6,308 bases of DNA from Planctomycetota bacterium. GTDB lineage: Bacteria > Planctomycetota > Phycisphaerae > WQYP01. The DNA is taken from NCBI GenBank assembly GCA_021838985.1, contig JAKCCC010000121.1:1-6308 (forward strand), read 5' to 3'. A program made the position numbers and the translations under genes. A model generated the notes under the pieces. That model had not been told where the DNA came from, ran no database searches, and was given only the letters and a program-made list of their open reading frames with translations. This document shows positions 4,490-6,308 of the stretch, one piece after another (position 1 is the stretch's first letter; each line of letters opens with the position of its first letter).

Positions 4490-4503
4490 CGGTCCCTCCG
4501 CGC
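4360..4503 (+). ncRNA. Possible structured RNA element upstream of alaS
   Basis: A possible closing helix pairs GCACGGAGG (4360-4368) with CCTCCGCGC (4495-4503), with one A-C mismatch. Inside it are a strong hairpin of 11 bp with one bulged A (GGCGACCCTCG 4389-4399 with CGAGG-A-GTCGCC 4406-4417) and a 6-bp hairpin GCCGGG (4430-4435) with CCCGGC (4455-4460). Together they form a multi-branched fold about 144 nt long, ending about 83 nt before the alaS start. No known riboswitch or T-box consensus is present. GC-rich DNA folds easily, so this is a hypothesis. Confidence 0.25.
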
Positions 4504-4522
4504 TGCTGGGTCCGACCGCTGG

Positions 4523-4551
4523 TTTCCCGTCGGGGCGCGGGCGGTTAAAAT
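4523..4551 (+). promoter_or_regulatory. Candidate promoter of alaS
   Basis: TAAAAT (4546-4551) matches five of six bases of the -10 consensus in a locally AT-rich patch. At 17 bp spacing the -35 position reads TTTCCC (4523-4528), a poor match. The implied start near 4558 would give a leader of about 29 nt. If this is the only promoter, the hairpins at 4360-4503 are not in the alaS mRNA. Confidence 0.35.
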
Positions 4552-4586
4552 AAAGAATTCGCGGGCATTGGGAGCGGCAAGGTTAT

Positions 4587-6308
4587 ATGACTTCGCGGGA
4601 AATACGGCGGCAATTTATCGAATTTTTCCAGCATCAGCACGGCCATGTCTTCGTGCCGTCCAGCCCCGTGGTTCCCCATGACGATCCGACGCTGCTGTTT
4701 GCCAACGCGGGCATGAATCAGTTCAAACCGTATTTCCTTGGCGCCAGCCAGCCGCCGTGGACACGGGTGGCGAACACGCAAAAGTGTATCCGTGCCGGGG
4801 GCAAACACAACGATTTGGAGGACGTGGGCCGTTCGCCCCGCCATCACACGTTTTTCGAGATGCTGGGCAACTGGAGTTTCGGCGACTATTTCAAAGCCGG
4901 GGCCATTGCCATGGCTTGGGAGCTGCTGACCAAAATCTGGAAACTGGACCCCCGCCGCCTGCACGCGACGGTGTATGCGGGCAATCCCGCCGCCGGCGTG
5001 CCTGCGGATGAGGAAGCGGCGCAATTGTGGCGGGACCTGGCGCATCTGCCGGCAGATCATATTCATCGTGGCGGGGAGGATAATTTCTGGGAGATGGGCG
5101 AAACCGGTCCCTGCGGACCATGCACGGAAATTTTTATTGATCGCACGGATGATTTTTCGGGGAAGAACAAGATCAATGGAGATGATCCGCGGGTGATGGA
5201 GCTATGGAATCTCGTGTTCATCCAATACAACCGCACTGCGGAAGGCCGTTTGACGCCTTTGCCGAAGCAGCATGTGGATACAGGTCTGGGACTGGAGCGA
5301 ATCTGCCAGGTGCTGCAGGGGTGCGCGGATAACTACGGCACGGATCTGTTCACGGAGCTGTTCGGGGCGATCGGCGAATTGTGCGGCCGCGCCTACGGCG
5401 GTCTATTTCCGCCCCCGGCTCCCGGCGAAACCGCGCCGGATGCCGACGGCAAAGTAGCCCGGGACATCGCTTTCCGCGTTATCGCCGACCACATTCGCGG
5501 CTTGACTTTTGCCCTGACGGATGGGGCGACACCGGACAATGAAGGGCGTGGCTATGTGTTGCGGCGCATTTTGCGGCGGGCGGTGCGTTTTGGCCGCCAA
5601 AGTCTGGACCTGCACGAGCCATTTCTGCATCGGCTGGTGCCGGTGGTGGTGGACACCATGGGGGAGGCCTTTCCGGAATTGCGCCAAAATCCGCAGCGCG
5701 TCGCCGATTTGATCCGCGGGGAAGAGCAGAGTTTTATTCGTACGCTGGACCGGGGGTTGGAGCTATTCGAAACCGCCGCCGCGGAGGCCCGCGCCAGCGG
5801 GGCGCCGCGACCAGCGCTGGCGGCCGCCAGCGCCTTTAAACTCCACGACACGTATGGGTTTCCCATTGATCTGACGCAGTTGATGGCCCGCGAGCGCGGC
5901 CTGGACGTGGATACGGCCGGTTATGAGCGGTTGATGACGCAGGCGCGACAGAAAGCGCGGGCCGCCGGGAAAGCCACGCGCGGCGATCTGGCTGGGATTC
6001 CCATGGACGTCTTGGCGCAGCTGGCGGCCCGCGGCGTACCCCCGACGGACGATCAACCGAAATACCGGCGCGCTCCATTGCCGAGCCAGGTGGCGGCGAT
6101 TTGGAACGGCCGAGAACTGACGGATGCGGTCAGCGCGGCGGAACCAGGCGAGGTAGCGCTCGTGCTCACCCGCACCAATTTCTATGCGGAAATGGGTGGC
6201 CAAGTTGGAGATACTGGCGAGATTCGTTCTGCCGCGGGGGCGGTTTTTGCGGTGCGGGACACCCAGCTCGCCGGAGCCTACGTGCTGCACCTGGGTCGGC
6301 CCCGCGTG
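4587..6308 (+). CDS. alaS: Alanyl-tRNA synthetase, first 574 residues, C-terminus beyond window
   Basis: A class II synthetase that charges tRNA-Ala with alanine in the cytoplasm. The visible part holds the whole catalytic core and the start of the editing region. Motif 1 region: VPSSPVVPHDDPTLLFANAG (23-42). Motif 2 region: NTQKCIRAGGKHNDL (63-77), with R69 at the E. coli position, then HHTFFEMLGNWSFGDYF (86-102). The alanine pocket includes ELWNLVFIQYNR (205-216). Motif 3 is HVDTGLGLERI (229-239). The tRNA-recognition helices follow (DHIRGLTFALTDG 301-313; GRGYVLRRILRRAVRFG 320-336). RTNFYAEMGGQVGDTG (529-544) opens the editing domain; its zinc-binding His/Cys residues and the C-Ala domain lie outside. 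The frame is uninterrupted to the last base. The ATG has AAGG at 4579-4582, four bases upstream, and GGAG at 4571-4574 further back; the first residues (SREIRRQFIEFF) align with the usual N-terminus. Confidence 0.97.
   Translation, partial: MTSREIRRQFIEFFQHQHGHVFVPSSPVVPHDDPTLLFANAGMNQFKPYFLGASQPPWTRVANTQKCIRAGGKHNDLEDVGRSPRHHTFFEMLGNWSFGDYFKAGAIAMAWELLTKIWKLDPRRLHATVYAGNPAAGVPADEEAAQLWRDLAHLPADHIHRGGEDNFWEMGETGPCGPCTEIFIDRTDDFSGKNKINGDDPRVMELWNLVFIQYNRTAEGRLTPLPKQHVDTGLGLERICQVLQGCADNYGTDLFTELFGAIGELCGRAYGGLFPPPAPGETAPDADGKVARDIAFRVIADHIRGLTFALTDGATPDNEGRGYVLRRILRRAVRFGRQSLDLHEPFLHRLVPVVVDTMGEAFPELRQNPQRVADLIRGEEQSFIRTLDRGLELFETAAAEARASGAPRPALAAASAFKLHDTYGFPIDLTQLMARERGLDVDTAGYERLMTQARQKARAAGKATRGDLAGIPMDVLAQLAARGVPPTDDQPKYRRAPLPSQVAAIWNGRELTDAVSAAEPGEVALVLTRTNFYAEMGGQVGDTGEIRSAAGAVFAVRDTQLAGAYVLHLGRPRV

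Larger units (their letters stand above)
4043..4586. other. 544-bp intergenic region with several possible hairpins, upstream of alaS
   Basis: I see no convincing gene here. Close to mltA there is a long imperfect inverted repeat and a GC hairpin, followed by an AT-richer middle (about 4170-4340) with two overlapping hairpins, then a GC-rich part (4350-4545) with multiple pairable segments just before alaS. I checked for tRNA, tmRNA, RNase P RNA, SRP RNA and a T-box and found none of their conserved sequences. One minus-strand ORF with a good ribosome binding site is listed separately as doubtful. Confidence 0.65.

Noticed and set aside
4318..4548. Plus-strand open frame of 76 codons before alaS
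   Set aside because: No ribosome binding site, Arg/Ser/Trp-rich content with no domain, and it overlaps the hairpins.
4043..4586. Possible tmRNA, RNase P RNA, SRP RNA or T-box leader
   Set aside because: None of their conserved sequences appears: no GAGGAAAGTCCGG, no tag peptide with T-arm end, no GGTCAGG-CCGGAAGG type loop, no AGGGTGG-ACCGCG.

Overview
The window is a stretch of GC-rich bacterial chromosome carrying five protein-coding genes, two cut by the window edges, and two long non-coding gaps full of inverted repeats. The proteins suggest a member of the Planctomycetota, perhaps near Phycisphaerae. The alanyl-tRNA synthetase wording (VPSSPVVPHDDPTLLF, HHTFFEMLGNWSFGDYF, LWNLVFIQYNR) and the lipoprotein's IGRWVFTP...DCPW-KPP core match what I recall from that phylum. 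This is a recollection of family sequence, not a database result.

Layout. Minus strand, 1-1027: a probable two-gene operon of a short lipoprotein of unknown function followed 22 bp later by a [2Fe-2S] ferredoxin that runs off the left edge. 1028-1758: a 731-bp gap with several degenerate copies of one repeat (core CCCATTTTCAGGAC), a series of GC-rich perfect hairpins and a dispersed-type repeat beside the end of clpP. Minus strand, 1759-2475: clpP, the ATP-dependent protease peptidase, with Asn at the position that aligns with the usual catalytic Asp. 2476-2665: a divergent control region with a TATAAT promoter for mltA and two inverted repeats. Plus strand, 2666-4042: mltA, a lipoprotein lytic transglycosylase. 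4043-4586: a 544-bp gap with several possible RNA hairpins, a doubtful 63-codon ORF on the minus strand and a possible alaS promoter. Plus strand, 4587-6308: alaS, the first 574 codons, running off the right edge.

The genes are mostly housekeeping (protein quality control, peptidoglycan turnover, tRNA charging, electron transfer) and do not form an obvious single pathway. clpP is not next to clpX or tig here. I see no CRISPR array, transposase, tRNA, rRNA or defence system. The points most worth a second look are the ClpP active-site substitution, the in-phase repeat cluster at 1112-1500, the inverted repeats between clpP and mltA, and the possible structured RNA upstream of alaS.
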